Of a stretch of DNA of 64,000 nucleotides, positions 50,341 through 60,895 are shown piece by piece; within the stretch, counting starts at the first letter, position 1; every line of letters begins with the position of its first letter. Position numbers and translations under genes: made by a program. The notes below the pieces were generated by a model. That model was given only the letters and a program-made list of their open reading frames with translations, did no database searches and was not told the origin of the DNA. The DNA is from Heterorhizobium halophytocola (GTDB taxonomy: Bacteria; Pseudomonadota; Alphaproteobacteria; Rhizobiales; Rhizobiaceae), in NCBI RefSeq assembly GCF_017873095.1, contig NZ_JAGGJU010000009.1:62001-126000 (forward strand). Reading direction: 5' to 3'.

Positions 50341-50394
50341 GCCGTGGCCTCGATCCACCTGTGCATCCGGGGCTCCGGGTCGGGGGTGCGCATG
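50341..50394 (-). pseudogene. Remnant matching the 3' end of thiE
   Basis: On the minus strand this encodes TPDPEPRMHRWIEATAP, close to the ThiE C-terminus [17 protein letters not shown]. The 54 bases align without gaps to thiE 3' sequence near 51489-51542 at about 78 per cent identity. No other part of thiE is present here, so it is a leftover of a duplication or rearrangement. Confidence 0.65.
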
Positions 50395-50414
50395 GTGAAG
50401 GGCGAGGCGGTCCT

Positions 50415-50681
50415 TCAGGCTGCAGGGGCCCTGTCCTTCTTGCTTCGAATAATCCTGCCGAGCGCCAGGCGCGAGATCTCCACCGCGCCGGCCTCGACCG
50501 CCATCTGCCGGCGTTCGAGGGATATGTCGAAATGCTCCCGATAGGTTCCGCCCCACTGTATCCAGCGGTGTGCCATGCCGATCCGGTCGGCCATTTCCAG
50601 CAGCTCTTCGGATGTGTCTGCCACCATATGACACATGATCATGCCACGGAACGGTGCTTGCATATCGTCGACGTAGACCAA
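50415..50681 (-). CDS. DUF4031 domain protein
   Basis: An 88-residue protein matching the DUF4031 pattern: VYVDDMQAPFRGMIMCHMVADT, MADRIGMAHRWIQ, and GTYREHFDISLERRQMAVEAGAVEIS. The family is small and widespread in bacteria and has no known function. The start is a TTG with GGAG 7 nt upstream, giving the conserved MVYVDDM N-terminus. It lies between the thiE-tail remnant and a broken hydrolase gene, so it may be part of a transferred or rearranged segment. Confidence 0.8.
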   Translation of the reverse strand: MVYVDDMQAPFRGMIMCHMVADTSEELLEMADRIGMAHRWIQWGGTYREHFDISLERRQMAVEAGAVEISRLALGRIIRSKKDRAPAA

Positions 50682-50851
50682 ATTCCATCTCCACGGGAGG
50701 CATGTAGCCCATCAGTTGCAGCAGCGGGATCCTTGAAGGCGGACCCTTGTTCTTCCGACCGCGCCTGCGCCATCATCGAATGATGTCATGGGAGGGGGCC
50801 ATCATCGACCTCATCGCGCGGGCAGGTTCTCGCGTAGATAGATATCCATCT

Positions 50852-51240
50852 TCAATGGTGGAAGGTTTGCCATCTAGTCCGGAGCACAAACGCTTTTCTT
50901 GGGGCGAGCCGCGGTTTGGCGGCTCGCTTTTTGTTCCTATGCCGTATGGCCGGCCGCTCCAGGATCAGCTCTGCAACGTCCCTGGCGTGCGAGATCAGGG
51001 ACAGGTGACTTGCCTTGAGCTCAATGGTCTCTGCCTCCATCGCTTGGCCAGCAAGCGTTCCAGATCCGGATTGATGCTGCGGTCTTCGGTCGAAACGGCA
51101 TGGAAGCTGGGCCTGGAGCGCCAGGCGGCTTGCGTGACCTTTCCGGCAAGGAGCGCCTTGTGGAACGGATGCTGGGTGGCATAGAGGACCTCGGCGCGGG
51201 CCTTGGGGATGACGCCGATGACGGTGGACGCCCGGGCAGA
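50852..51240 (-). pseudogene. Truncated, frameshifted alpha/beta-hydrolase gene
   Basis: From 51240 downward one frame encodes PKARAEVLYATQHPFHKALL, VTQAAWRSRPSFHAVST and EDRSINPDLERLLAKR; the next frame continues EAETIELKASHLSLISHARD and VAELILE. This is the C-terminal third of an alpha/beta hydrolase (pimeloyl-ACP methyl ester esterase-like family), with the catalytic His in SHLSLISH. A single missing base near 51020 (AAGCGATGG where AAGCGGATGG is expected) breaks the frame, and the N-terminal two thirds are replaced by repeat sequence. Confidence 0.78.
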
Positions 51241-51274
51241 TGGGGAGCGCGGGCCCTGCCGCCTGCTGGAGGCG

Positions 51275-51410
51275 ACCCTCCCCCTTGTGGGGCGGATCGG
51301 AGCGGGTGCGAGGGGACTTGGTTGCCGCGATCTGGAGGGGACAAAGGAGCCCCTTGTTTGTTGCCGACAAGACCCCTCCCCAACCCTCCCCGCAAGGGGG
51401 AGGGAGCGCG
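51275..51410. repeat. CCCTCCCC-class palindromic elements next to thiE
   Basis: Two short palindromic copies, ACCCTCCCCCTTGTGGGGCG near 51275-51295 and CCCTCCCCGCAAGGGGGAGG near 51385-51404, between the 3' end of thiE and the broken hydrolase gene. They lie where the hydrolase gene loses its N-terminal part. Confidence 0.65.
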
Positions 51411-51477
51411 TCGGCGGGTGGGGCGAAGGGCGCGCCCGCCAGGCGGCGTCAGGCAGGTGCAGGCGGTTATGCGCCGG

Positions 51478-52086
51478 CTAATGTCTCCAGGGCGCGGTTG
51501 CTTCGATCCACTGGCGCACCCGGGCTTCCGGGTCGGGGTTGAGCGTGATGTCGGTAACGACGGCGGCGCTGTCGGCGCCGGCGTCGAGCACGAGGGGTGC
51601 GCGCTCTACGGTAACCCCTCCGATGGCGACAAGGGGAAGGGGCGAGACGCGGGCCTTCCAGTCGGTGACGCGTTCAATCCCCTGCGGTGCCCATGTCATG
51701 GCTTTGAGGATTGTCGGCCAGACAGGGCCGAGCGCGACATAGTCCGGCCGGGCGGCGAGCGCGGTGTCAAGCTCGGCCGGGTCATGGGTGGAGAGGCCGA
51801 GCTTCAGCCCGGCGGCGCGGATCGCGGCCACGTCGGCATCGACCAGATCCTCCTGGCCGAGATGGATGAAGTCGCAGGTTTCGTCTATCGCAAGCTGCCA
51901 GTAATCGTTGAGGACCAGCTGGCAGCCATGGGTGGCGCAGACCGTTTTCGCGCGGCGGATATGCTGTCGCAGGACGGTCTCGTCGGCGTCCTTGATCCTC
52001 AGCTGTACGAGTTTGACGCCAAGTGGCACGAGGCGTTCGATCCAGTCGGCGCTGTCGACGATCAGGTAGAAGGGGTCGGGCGTCAT
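51478..52086 (-). CDS. thiE: Thiamine-phosphate synthase ThiE
   Basis: Joins the pyrimidine (HMP-PP) and thiazole phosphate halves to thiamine phosphate. The 202-residue TIM-barrel protein shows QLRIKDAD near the N-terminus, [28 protein letters not shown] and the phosphate-binding AIGGVTVE. It overlaps thiG by 4 nt (ATGA) and is the last gene of the thi operon. A second, partial copy of its 3' end lies 1.1 kb downstream. Confidence 0.93.
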   Translation of the reverse strand: MTPDPFYLIVDSADWIERLVPLGVKLVQLRIKDADETVLRQHIRRAKTVCATHGCQLVLNDYWQLAIDETCDFIHLGQEDLVDADVAAIRAAGLKLGLSTHDPAELDTALAARPDYVALGPVWPTILKAMTWAPQGIERVTDWKARVSPLPLVAIGGVTVERAPLVLDAGADSAAVVTDITLNPDPEARVRQWIEATAPWRH

Positions 52087-52859
52087 GCAAACACCCCCTT
52101 GCCGATCACCGGGGTGGAGGGGACCGCCATGTCGCGTGGCTCCAGAGGGCCTGCGAGAAACGCCTGATGGCCGGCCTCGATTGCCGCACCAAAGGCCTCG
52201 GCCATCCGCGCCGGATCGGCGGCCCCGGAGACGGCGGTGTTCAGGAGCACCGCGTCATAGCCGAGCTCCATCACCTGCATCGCATGCGATGGACGGCCGA
52301 TGCCGGCATCGACGATCAGCGGCACGTCTTTAAACTCCGCCCGCATCGCCTTCAGCCCGGGCAGGTTCTGCGGGCCCATCGCCGAGCCGATCGGGGCGCA
52401 CCAAGGCATCAGCACCTCGCAGCCGGCCGCCAGCAGCTTTTCGCCGACGACCAGGTCGTCGGTGGTATAGGGGAAGACCTTGAAACCCTCCCGGGTGAGG
52501 ATGCGGGCGGCTTCGACAAGGCCGAAGACATCCGGCTGCAGCGTGTCCTGATGGCCGATCACCTCGAGCTTGATCCAGTCGGTGGCGAAGACCTCGCGGG
52601 CCATCTTGGCTGTCAGCACGGCTTCGGCCACCGTGTGGCAGCCGGCGGTATTGGGCAGCACCCGGACCCCGAGGTCACGGATCAGCTCGAAGAAGGCGCC
52701 GCCGGACCGGCCGCCCGCGGTTTCGCGGCGCAGCGAGACGGTGACGATGCCGGCGCGGGCGCGGCGGACGGCGTCTGCCAGCACGGCCGGCGAGGGGTAG
52801 CGGGCGGTGCCGAGCAGAAGGCGCGAGGTGAGGGGGGTGTCGTAGAGAGTGAACGTCAT
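52083..52859 (-). CDS. thiG: Thiazole synthase ThiG
   Basis: Condenses DXP, ThiS-thiocarboxylate sulfur and dehydroglycine into the thiazole phosphate ring. The 258-residue protein has the family blocks [27 protein letters not shown], the Lys in WIKLEVIGH that forms the DXP imine, and [11 protein letters not shown]. It sits between thiS (2 nt away) and thiE (4-nt overlap), confirming the pathway role. Confidence 0.96.
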   Translation of the reverse strand: MTFTLYDTPLTSRLLLGTARYPSPAVLADAVRRARAGIVTVSLRRETAGGRSGGAFFELIRDLGVRVLPNTAGCHTVAEAVLTAKMAREVFATDWIKLEVIGHQDTLQPDVFGLVEAARILTREGFKVFPYTTDDLVVGEKLLAAGCEVLMPWCAPIGSAMGPQNLPGLKAMRAEFKDVPLIVDAGIGRPSHAMQVMELGYDAVLLNTAVSGAADPARMAEAFGAAIEAGHQAFLAGPLEPRDMAVPSTPVIGKGVFA

Positions 52860-52861
52860 GG

Positions 52862-53059
52862 TCAGCCTCCCTGTTTCGGACTGAGGATCTCGATCCGGTC
52901 GCCGTCGGCAAGCTCGTGCTCGGCGCGGTCCTCGCGGTGGACCAGTTCGCCGTTGACGGCGGTCGCCAGCCAGTTGCCCTCGTAGTCGAGGGCGGCAAGC
53001 AGTTCGGCGAGCGTCGTGGCGGTGATGCTGACGGATTCTCCGTTGACGGTCAGGGTCAT
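52862..53059 (-). CDS. thiS: Sulfur carrier protein ThiS
   Basis: A 65-residue ubiquitin-fold sulfur carrier. Its C-terminal Gly-Gly is adenylated and thiocarboxylated before passing sulfur to ThiG; the GG terminus (SPKQGG) is present. It overlaps thiO by 4 nt and ends 2 nt before thiG. Confidence 0.95.
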   Translation of the reverse strand: MTLTVNGESVSITATTLAELLAALDYEGNWLATAVNGELVHREDRAEHELADGDRIEILSPKQGG

Positions 53060-54054
53060 GCGTTCAGCCTTTCGGTTCGGGTGGTGGTCGGGGTGAGAGG
53101 GCCGGCGCCGAGGCGCTCGGCGGCTTCGCGGGCCAGCGCCGGGGCGAGGAGAAAGCCGTGGCGGTGGAGCCCGGCGATGGCGTAGCCGTCGGATGTCTCG
53201 ACGAGGCGGGGAATATTGTCGTCGAAGGCCGGGCGCACGCCGGTGCCGGTCTCGACGATGCGGGCCTCGCCGAAGGCCGGATGCAGCGCATAGGCGGCGT
53301 TCAAAAGCTCCATCGTCGAGCGGGCGGTGATCGGCCCGTCGTCGTCGGCCTCGATCATCGTGGCGCCCAGCATGAAGCGGCCGGTTTCACGTGGAACGAC
53401 GTAGACCGGGTGGCGCGGATGCAGGAGCCGCACCGGCCGCGACAGCGAGATTTCCGGCGTTTCGAGTATCAGCATTTCGCCGCGCACGCCGCGAAGACCG
53501 GGCAGGGTGGCGATGGCGGCCGGGCCGGTGCAGTCGAGGATGGCGTCGAAGCGGCCGGGTGGTGGAGCATTACGCCCGAGATGGAAGGGGACGCCCTGTT
53601 CGACGAGCGCGCGGTAAAGGCCGGCAAGCGCCGCCCGCGGATCGAGATGGGCCTCGGTCTCGAAGAACAGCGCGGTTGGGAAGCGGCCGGAGAGTGCGGG
53701 TTCCAGGGCGGCGATCGTGTCCGCATCGAGAAAGCGGTAGCCGCCGGTGCGGGTGGCGAAGCGCGTGAGCTCGCCGGTGTCGCGCGGCGGGGCAACGACC
53801 AGCGTGCCGGCCCGCATGACGCTGCCCGGCAGGGCCGCCTCCCACCAGTCGGCAGCCGAGAGCCCGAGCCGGAGCACGGCATCGTCGGCCGATTCGCGCT
53901 CGCACCAGGGCGCCAGCATGCCGCCGGCATAATGCGAGGCGCCGTGGCCGACCTGGGCTTGCGTGTCGGTCACGGCGACGGGCAGGCCGCGGCGGACGAG
54001 CTCGAAGGCGGCGGTGAGGCCGGCGACGCCGGCACCCTTGACGAGAATTGTCAT
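53056..54054 (-). CDS. thiO: Glycine oxidase ThiO
   Basis: FAD enzyme that oxidises glycine to the imine used by ThiG. The 332-residue protein begins [21 protein letters not shown] (dinucleotide-binding motif) and has [15 protein letters not shown] and the C-terminal [16 protein letters not shown] of the D-amino-acid-oxidase-like family. It overlaps thiS by 4 nt. In other rhizobia it follows thiC closely; here 1.16 kb of repeats lie between. A parS-like sequence occurs by chance or otherwise in its middle. Confidence 0.93.
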   Translation of the reverse strand: MTILVKGAGVAGLTAAFELVRRGLPVAVTDTQAQVGHGASHYAGGMLAPWCERESADDAVLRLGLSAADWWEAALPGSVMRAGTLVVAPPRDTGELTRFATRTGGYRFLDADTIAALEPALSGRFPTALFFETEAHLDPRAALAGLYRALVEQGVPFHLGRNAPPPGRFDAILDCTGPAAIATLPGLRGVRGEMLILETPEISLSRPVRLLHPRHPVYVVPRETGRFMLGATMIEADDDGPITARSTMELLNAAYALHPAFGEARIVETGTGVRPAFDDNIPRLVETSDGYAIAGLHRHGFLLAPALAREAAERLGAGPLTPTTTRTERLNA

Positions 54055-54169
54055 GATCGTGTCTCCCGGGGGAACGGTCTAGAGATGACGTTAGCCGGGT
54101 AATGATGTGGGTCGAAAACTGCGATTCCTGGGCCTCTTCGCGCGACAGTCGGTGAGGGCGCGCCCAGCT

Positions 54170-54342
54170 GATCTCCCCCCTTGAGGCGGCGTCCGAAGGA
54201 CCGGTCGAGACGCGTGGCCCGACCCCACAGCCCGGCAGGGCGGAGGGGGGAGGGGCCGGGCGATCGGGTTCGCGGGCGGTGGCCTGGGTCGGCATACCCC
54301 CCTCTGTCCCTCCGGGACATCTCCCCCTCAGGGGGGGAGATT
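54170..54342. repeat. Paired palindromic cassette 1
   Basis: An extended inverted-orientation element (54170-54250) and a forward element (54297-54342) face each other, making one large inverted repeat. The first carries the extra arm GGTCGAGACGCGTGGCCCGACC-type palindrome seen in ftsY. Confidence 0.8.
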
Positions 54343-54520
54343 AGGGAGCCCGCGGCTGCGGCCCGGGCATGCGGTGGGCGTGGTGGTTGCGGCCTTGTTG
54401 CAGTGTTTGAGACTGGTCGGCCTATCGGCCGGCTGCAAATGCTGCCTGAAGGCCTTGAGGCCATGCTGCTTTTGCCGCACGTGCTGATGGCGATGGGACA
54501 TGGTGAAGGCGCGCCCAGCT

Positions 54521-54657
54521 GATCTCCCCCCCTGAGGGGGAGATGCCCGGCAGGGCAGAGGGGGGTGGGGCCGGGCGGTCGGGTCCGGAGGTGGTGTTCT
54601 GCGCGGGCGTACCCCCCTCTGTCCCTGCGGGACATCTCCCCCTCAGGGGGGGAGATC
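54521..54657. repeat. Paired palindromic cassette 2
   Basis: Inverted element 54521-54566 and forward element 54611-54657, separated by a GC-rich spacer (GGGCCGGGCGGTCGGGT). It is the most regular copy. Confidence 0.85.
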
Positions 54658-54853
54658 AGGGAGCGCGGGGCCGCGGCTCGGGAACGCGGGGGGCGTAGTG
54701 ATGGCGGGTTTGCTCCGCGTCGCGAGCGACCATGGGTTCTCAATCGAGGAGACAGGCTGGAGCACGCCAGCCAAACAGACGAAAATGTTACTGCCGTCTT
54801 GCCGCGATAATCCTTGCTTCCGACAAAGATGGTCGATGAGTTTGCGCCCAGGT

Positions 54854-54996
54854 GATCTCCCCCCTTGAGGGGGAGATGCCCGGCAGGGCAGAGGGGGGTG
54901 GGGCCGGGCGGTCGGGTTTTGATGTGGTGGTCTGCGCGGACGTACCCCCCTCGTCCTTCGGACCTTCGCGACATCTCCCCCTCAAGGGGGGAGATC
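54854..54996. repeat. Paired palindromic cassette 3
   Basis: Inverted element 54854-54899 and forward element 54943-54996 with the same spacer motif as cassette 2. The forward half contains a small insertion (TCGTCCTTCGGACCTTCGCG). Confidence 0.85.
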
Positions 54997-55117
54997 AGGG
55001 AGTGCGTGGCGGCGGCTTGGGACTGCGAAGACCTTGTGACTTGTGGCTCTGCTCCTCTTTGAGGGAGACCTGCTTTTGCTTTCGATCTGGTCAATGAGCA
55101 TGCCACCAGCGGACATC

Positions 55118-55195
55118 CACCCTTGATGAGGGCTCCGAAGGACGGCTCCAGACGCGTGGCGCGACCCTGCGACCCGGCAGGGCAGAGGGGGGTGG
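55118..55195 (-). repeat. Single extended palindromic element before thiC
   Basis: A degenerate extended inverted element (CCTTGATGAGGGCTCCGAAG, GACGGCTCCAGACGCGTGGC, then CCCGGCAGGGCAGAGGGGGG) ending 19 nt before the thiC stop codon on the minus strand. Confidence 0.75.
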
Positions 55196-55213
55196 GGAGG
55201 ACTTTGACCATAC

Positions 55214-57127
<1,914 letters not shown>

Positions 57128-57202
57128 TCAACCGTTTGCCCGATCCCGAATGGATCGAGGATCCATCCCTTGCAGGAAATCGCGCCGGCAGCGCTCGCAC
57201 CG

Positions 57203-57316
57203 TCCCTACGCCAGTATGAACTGGATCAGGTTCAACGGGTCACTGCGCTGCTTCATGCCTTTTTTAAAAAAGGCGGTCGGCCCAGCAGACTCTCAGCCCC
57301 TTGCGGGACCCCCCTG
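57203..57316 (-). ncRNA. TPP riboswitch (THI element) of thiC
   Basis: On the minus strand the leader carries the conserved THI-box elements: GGGGGGTCCCGCAAGGGGCT then GAGAG in the pyrimidine-sensing arm, and ACCCGTTGAACCTGATCCAG then TTCATACTGGCGTAGGGA in the pyrophosphate-sensing arm. It ends about 170 nt before the thiC start. Its P3 arm is extended by a perfect palindrome. TPP binding should shut down thiC expression; whether by termination or ribosome-site masking cannot be read here. Confidence 0.95.
57257..57274. repeat. Perfect 18-bp palindrome in the riboswitch P3 arm
   Basis: GCCTTTTTTAAAAAAGGC is fully self-complementary and lies in the variable P3 region between the two TPP-binding arms. 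In RNA it would form a hairpin tip flanked by CTGCTG and AGCAGC. Confidence 0.8.
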
Positions 57317-57402
57317 GTGAATGGAGAGAAGTCTGGGCCGCGATGGCGGATTTGTCAATCTGCGGTTTGGACGCTGTTCGCAACGCGGCTTCCGGCCGCT
57401 GC

Positions 57403-59274
57403 TCAATCGTCCGGGATCAGGGCTTCGAGGTCGGCGGTGCGGGCTTTGGTGAGAAACGTCATCAGACCCGCGGGACCGGCGCCCGGATAGCGGCCGGCGG
57501 CGAAATCGCGCCAGGCGTCGCGATAGGCGATCCAGATCCGTTCGGTCTTGCGGATGCCCGCATGGGTGACGGTCGAATAGGGCAGGCTGTCCGCGCTGCC
57601 ATAGGTGCCGCGCGCGTCGGGGGCGGTGCGCACCGCCATGATTTTCGCATAGACGGCATTGAGCTCAGAATCGGCGGTCTTCGCCTGCTGGCCGCTGGCC
57701 GTCGGGTAGTCGCCCTTCTCCATCTGCTCCAGCAGGGCGGCGAAGGCGTCGCGCAGACCCTGCTGCCGGTCGATCATGAAGGTGGCGCGCAGCGTGCCGC
57801 TCAGATCGACCTCGTTTTCGCTGCTGGCGGTAACATAGGCCTCGGCGGCATCGCGCAGCGGATCGAGCAGCCGGCGTTCGGCCTGCGTCCAGCCGGAGGT
57901 GAGGGTGGCGACCCTGGTCTGGCGTGCGGCGTCGGCCCTGGAGGCGTCGCGGGCGGCACAGATGCCGGTTGCCCAGGAGCTGGTGACGTCGTCGCAATAG
58001 TCGAAAACGCCAAGCTGCGGCGCCTGCTTCATCTGCTGCAGGTGGCGGATGCGGCCGGCATTGGCAAAGGGCGCGCCACGCACGCGGCAGGCAAGCGATG
58101 TCGCCAGGTCAAGATCGCGCGCCACGCCGGCACCATTGGCATAGAGGGTCATCAGCAGGCCGGTGCCGGAGAGCGGGTCGGCGGTATCGTCCGTCCTGTC
58201 GGTCTGGACGAAGGCGCATTTGACGGCCGCGACCGGGTCGGCCTCCCTGCCGATGCCGTAATAGAGGCCCGCCGCATCGCAACCCTCGAGCGCCTTTGCC
58301 TGCTGCGGGCTCGGCCGATCGCTTTCCGGCGGCTCGCGGTCGCGAAGGCTGTCGCAGATCGCCTGGGTTTGCGAGCCGTCGTCGAAATCGGCGTCGGGCG
58401 AATCGGCCCAATTCCAGCCGCGATCGTCTGCCTGGGACGGCAAGGGCGGCGGCCCGTCGGGATCGAAGGCAAGCCCGTCGGCGATCTGGCCAAGCACGAG
58501 CAAGGGATGGTCGGGCAGGTCCCGCCACCGGGTCTTCGTTTCGTCGGAGGCGATGTCGCCGCTGACGATCTGTTCGCGGCGGATCAGATAGTTGTAGCTG
58601 CGGGTCAAGGTCTTGCCGCTGCCGCGATTGACGGTGTCGCGGTCAAAGCCGATCAGCGCGAATGCATTGTCCTGCCAGCGAAAGGTATAGCTCGAGGTTC
58701 CGAGATCCCAGCCGCCGGCCGAGGCAAACAGGCCGAGCCGGATGCGCAGCGTGCCGCCGGTTACCGCGACGCCGCCATTGACCTCGTCGCCGAGCGGATC
58801 GGAGAGCTGCCAGTCGACGACGCGGGGAATGAGGCTGTGGTCCTGCGCGGCGCGGCGAAAACCGCCGGTCTTCAGGGCGAAATAGACGGCCAGCATGCGC
58901 GGATTGGTATCGAGCGGCGGCCGCCCCGAGGCCTTGTCCTCGACAAGCCTTGCCGGATCCGTGGCATGCAGGACCAGGACACGGTCGGCGGCGCCGTCCC
59001 GGTTGAGATCGCCGGACAGCTTCGTCTCGACCCGCCAGCCCTCGGGCAGGATCGCCGCGACATCGTCGACCGTCTCAGGCAGGGCGGGATAGCGAAGGGC
59101 GGGGGGCGGCTTGCGGTCGCCCGATACGTGGATCGCCACCTCGGCCGGGGCTGGCGTCTGACCGGCCGTCGCGGCGGATGGGTCGCCGGCTGTTTCGCCT
59201 GCTGCACCGGCGCTTGCCGCAAGCGGTGGCAGGAGAAGGGTGGCGGCCATGCCGAACAGTGCCAGTCGCTTCAT
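57403..59274 (-). CDS. Secreted LprI-like (DUF1311) protein
   Basis: A 623-residue protein with a signal peptide (MKRLALFGMAATLLLPPLAASAGAAG). The N-terminal third holds an acidic calcium-loop-like segment (SGDLNRDGAADRVLVLH) like those in FG-GAP/VCBS proteins. The last 130 residues match the LprI/DUF1311 domain, a lysozyme-inhibitor fold, with ERIWIAYRDAWRDFAAG. The middle part has Cys-rich sequence (GCDAAGLYYGIG, AVKCAF, ATGICAARDA) resembling Sel1-like repeats. It is probably periplasmic; no function can be stated. Confidence 0.78.
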   Translation of the reverse strand: MKRLALFGMAATLLLPPLAASAGAAGETAGDPSAATAGQTPAPAEVAIHVSGDRKPPPALRYPALPETVDDVAAILPEGWRVETKLSGDLNRDGAADRVLVLHATDPARLVEDKASGRPPLDTNPRMLAVYFALKTGGFRRAAQDHSLIPRVVDWQLSDPLGDEVNGGVAVTGGTLRIRLGLFASAGGWDLGTSSYTFRWQDNAFALIGFDRDTVNRGSGKTLTRSYNYLIRREQIVSGDIASDETKTRWRDLPDHPLLVLGQIADGLAFDPDGPPPLPSQADDRGWNWADSPDADFDDGSQTQAICDSLRDREPPESDRPSPQQAKALEGCDAAGLYYGIGREADPVAAVKCAFVQTDRTDDTADPLSGTGLLMTLYANGAGVARDLDLATSLACRVRGAPFANAGRIRHLQQMKQAPQLGVFDYCDDVTSSWATGICAARDASRADAARQTRVATLTSGWTQAERRLLDPLRDAAEAYVTASSENEVDLSGTLRATFMIDRQQGLRDAFAALLEQMEKGDYPTASGQQAKTADSELNAVYAKIMAVRTAPDARGTYGSADSLPYSTVTHAGIRKTERIWIAYRDAWRDFAAGRYPGAGPAGLMTFLTKARTADLEALIPDD

Positions 59275-59430
59275 CGTGCCATCCTTTCCGGTATAGCGGC
59301 GTGCCGGATATCCGGTTCGCCGATCGGCGGCAAGATGCATTTCGGGGCGCGCAAGTCAAATACGTGCGGCCCCGGCCAGTTCCGCATCCTCAACGGGTAG
59401 CGGCATGGTGCGGGCTGTGCCGTGCCGGGC

Positions 59431-60444
59431 TCAATCCCGCGGCGGCGGCACCGGCACGTCGAACACCTCGCCGGCCCTCAGCGGCCGGAAACGGGCGGCA
59501 TCGATGCCCTTGTCGGCCAGCGCCTGTTCGAGCGCCTTTGCCGGTGCGTCGATCGCTTCGTCGGTCAGCTGCACGGTGCCGAAATGATGGCCGACGGCAT
59601 AGTGCGCTTTGCAGAGTTCGAAGCCCTCGACGGCTTCCTGCGGGTTCTGGTGCTGGCCTTTCATGAACCAGCGCGGCTCATAGGCGCCGATCGGCAGGAT
59701 GGCGAGGCGGAAATGCCCATGCTTTTCCGCCGCGGCCCGGTAATTGACGCCGCCGTGAAAGCCGGTGTCGCCGATGTGGTAGATCCGGCCGGCCGGCGTT
59801 TCGAGGACGAAGGCGGCCCAGAGCGCCATGCTGCGATCGCGCACGCCGCGCGCCGACCAGTGGTGGCAGGGCTCGGCATGGATGGTCAGATCGTCCCAAT
59901 AGGTCAGGCTGTCGCCCCAGTCCATGTCGGAGACCTTGGCATCGGGCAGCGCCTTTTCGATGATCGTGTCATTGCCGAGCGGCGTGACGAAATGCGGGCC
60001 GTGCTCGTGGTAGAGCCGCGTCAGGGTCGCCAGATCCAGATGGTCGTAATGATTGTGGGTGACGAGAACGATGTCGATCGGCGGCAGATCCTCGAAGGCG
60101 ACCCCGGGGTCGATCACCCGCTTCGGGCCGGCAAAGGAGACGGGGCTTGCCCGCTTCGACCAGACGGGATCGGTCAGGATGTTGAGCCCGGCGACCTGGA
60201 TCAGCAGCGAGGCATGGCCGATCATCGTCACGCGCAGATCGGTGCCGGTGACCCGGTCGGCCGGTTTCGCCGGTCCGGCGGGCAAGTCGACGGTTTTCGG
60301 CCATGTCGCCTTCTGGCCGTTGGTGCGCCATTTCCAGAGGTCCTTCAGGCCACCGGGCGCGATGCCCTCGGGGTTGAAGAAGCGCGTGCCGTCGTAATGA
60401 TCGGACGGGGCGCCGTCGTAATAGGGGTTTTTCAGCTTGGGCAT
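59431..60444 (-). CDS. Metallo-beta-lactamase-fold hydrolase (NAPE-PLD/UlaG-like)
   Basis: A 337-residue hydrolase of the Lactamase_B_2 group. Metal ligands are visible in VTHNHYDHLD (HxHxDH), AEPCHHWSARG and IGDTGFHGG, then the final His in VGHHFGTVQ. The N-terminus KNPYYDGAPSDHYDGTRFFNPE is typical of the YfhI/NAPE-PLD-like branch, whose members act on phosphodiesters or lactones. The start MPKLKNPYYD follows AAGG; an upstream extension overlaps the divergent glyoxalase promoter. The substrate is unknown. Confidence 0.87.
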   Translation of the reverse strand: MPKLKNPYYDGAPSDHYDGTRFFNPEGIAPGGLKDLWKWRTNGQKATWPKTVDLPAGPAKPADRVTGTDLRVTMIGHASLLIQVAGLNILTDPVWSKRASPVSFAGPKRVIDPGVAFEDLPPIDIVLVTHNHYDHLDLATLTRLYHEHGPHFVTPLGNDTIIEKALPDAKVSDMDWGDSLTYWDDLTIHAEPCHHWSARGVRDRSMALWAAFVLETPAGRIYHIGDTGFHGGVNYRAAAEKHGHFRLAILPIGAYEPRWFMKGQHQNPQEAVEGFELCKAHYAVGHHFGTVQLTDEAIDAPAKALEQALADKGIDAARFRPLRAGEVFDVPVPPPRD

Positions 60445-60544
60445 GGGGGCCTTCGGAGCGGGCTTGTTCGGTTTTCGAATATGGGGATGGTCAGGGCGGC
60501 GGTCCAGCCCTAGCCTGAGAGCGAAAGCCGCAAGGAGAAGAGAC

Positions 60545-60895
60545 ATGCAGGTTCGTCGCATCGTCGCCAATATCGCCGCCGAAGACCCGTCCGCCGCCCG
60601 ATCCTTCTACGGCGATGTTCTGGGGCTCGACGTGCTGATGGATCACGGATGGATCGTCAGCTATGGATCGGATGCCACCGCCGCTGCGCAGGTCTCTATT
60701 ACCAGCGAAGGCGGGTCAGGTGCAGCGGTGCCGGACCTGTCGATCGAGGTGGACGATCTGGAAGAGGCGCTGGCCCGCATGACGGCGGCCGGGTTCGATC
60801 CGCAATATGGTCCGGTCGACGAGCCCTGGGGCGTGCGGCGGTTTTTCGTGCGCGATCCGTTTGGCCGGCTGGTCAATATTCTCCAGCACGCCTGA
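60545..60895 (+). CDS. Glyoxalase/bleomycin-resistance/dioxygenase-fold protein
   Basis: A 116-residue single-domain VOC-fold protein: RIVANIAAEDPSAARSFYGDVLGL at the start and EPWGVRRFFVRDPFGRLVNILQH at the end with the usual metal-ligand positions. AAGGAGAAG precedes the ATG at a good distance. The family includes lyases and antibiotic-binding proteins; nothing here decides the substrate. It is divergent from the hydrolase gene across 100 bp. Confidence 0.87.
   Translation: MQVRRIVANIAAEDPSAARSFYGDVLGLDVLMDHGWIVSYGSDATAAAQVSITSEGGSGAAVPDLSIEVDDLEEALARMTAAGFDPQYGPVDEPWGVRRFFVRDPFGRLVNILQHA

Larger units (their letters stand above)
54055..55213. other. Repeat block separating thiC and thiO
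   Basis: 1159 nt with no credible gene. It holds three paired palindromic cassettes plus a fourth partial one, each listed separately, spaced about 330-350 bp. Upstream flanks of the cassettes are also similar (GGCGCGCCCAGCTGATCTCC at the first two), so the array grew by duplication. Frames across it only read the repeats. Confidence 0.8.

Noticed and set aside
49563..50393. 276-codon minus-strand frame
   Set aside because: Apart from the short thiE-tail match at its start it shows no domain and is rich in Arg/Pro shadow sequence.
51100..52167. 355-codon plus-strand frame over thiE
   Set aside because: Antisense to thiE and to the hydrolase remnant, with no family similarity.
39893..55213. 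CRISPR arrays among the short repeats
   Set aside because: The repeats are palindromic, irregularly spaced, in both orientations, and have no spacers or cas genes.
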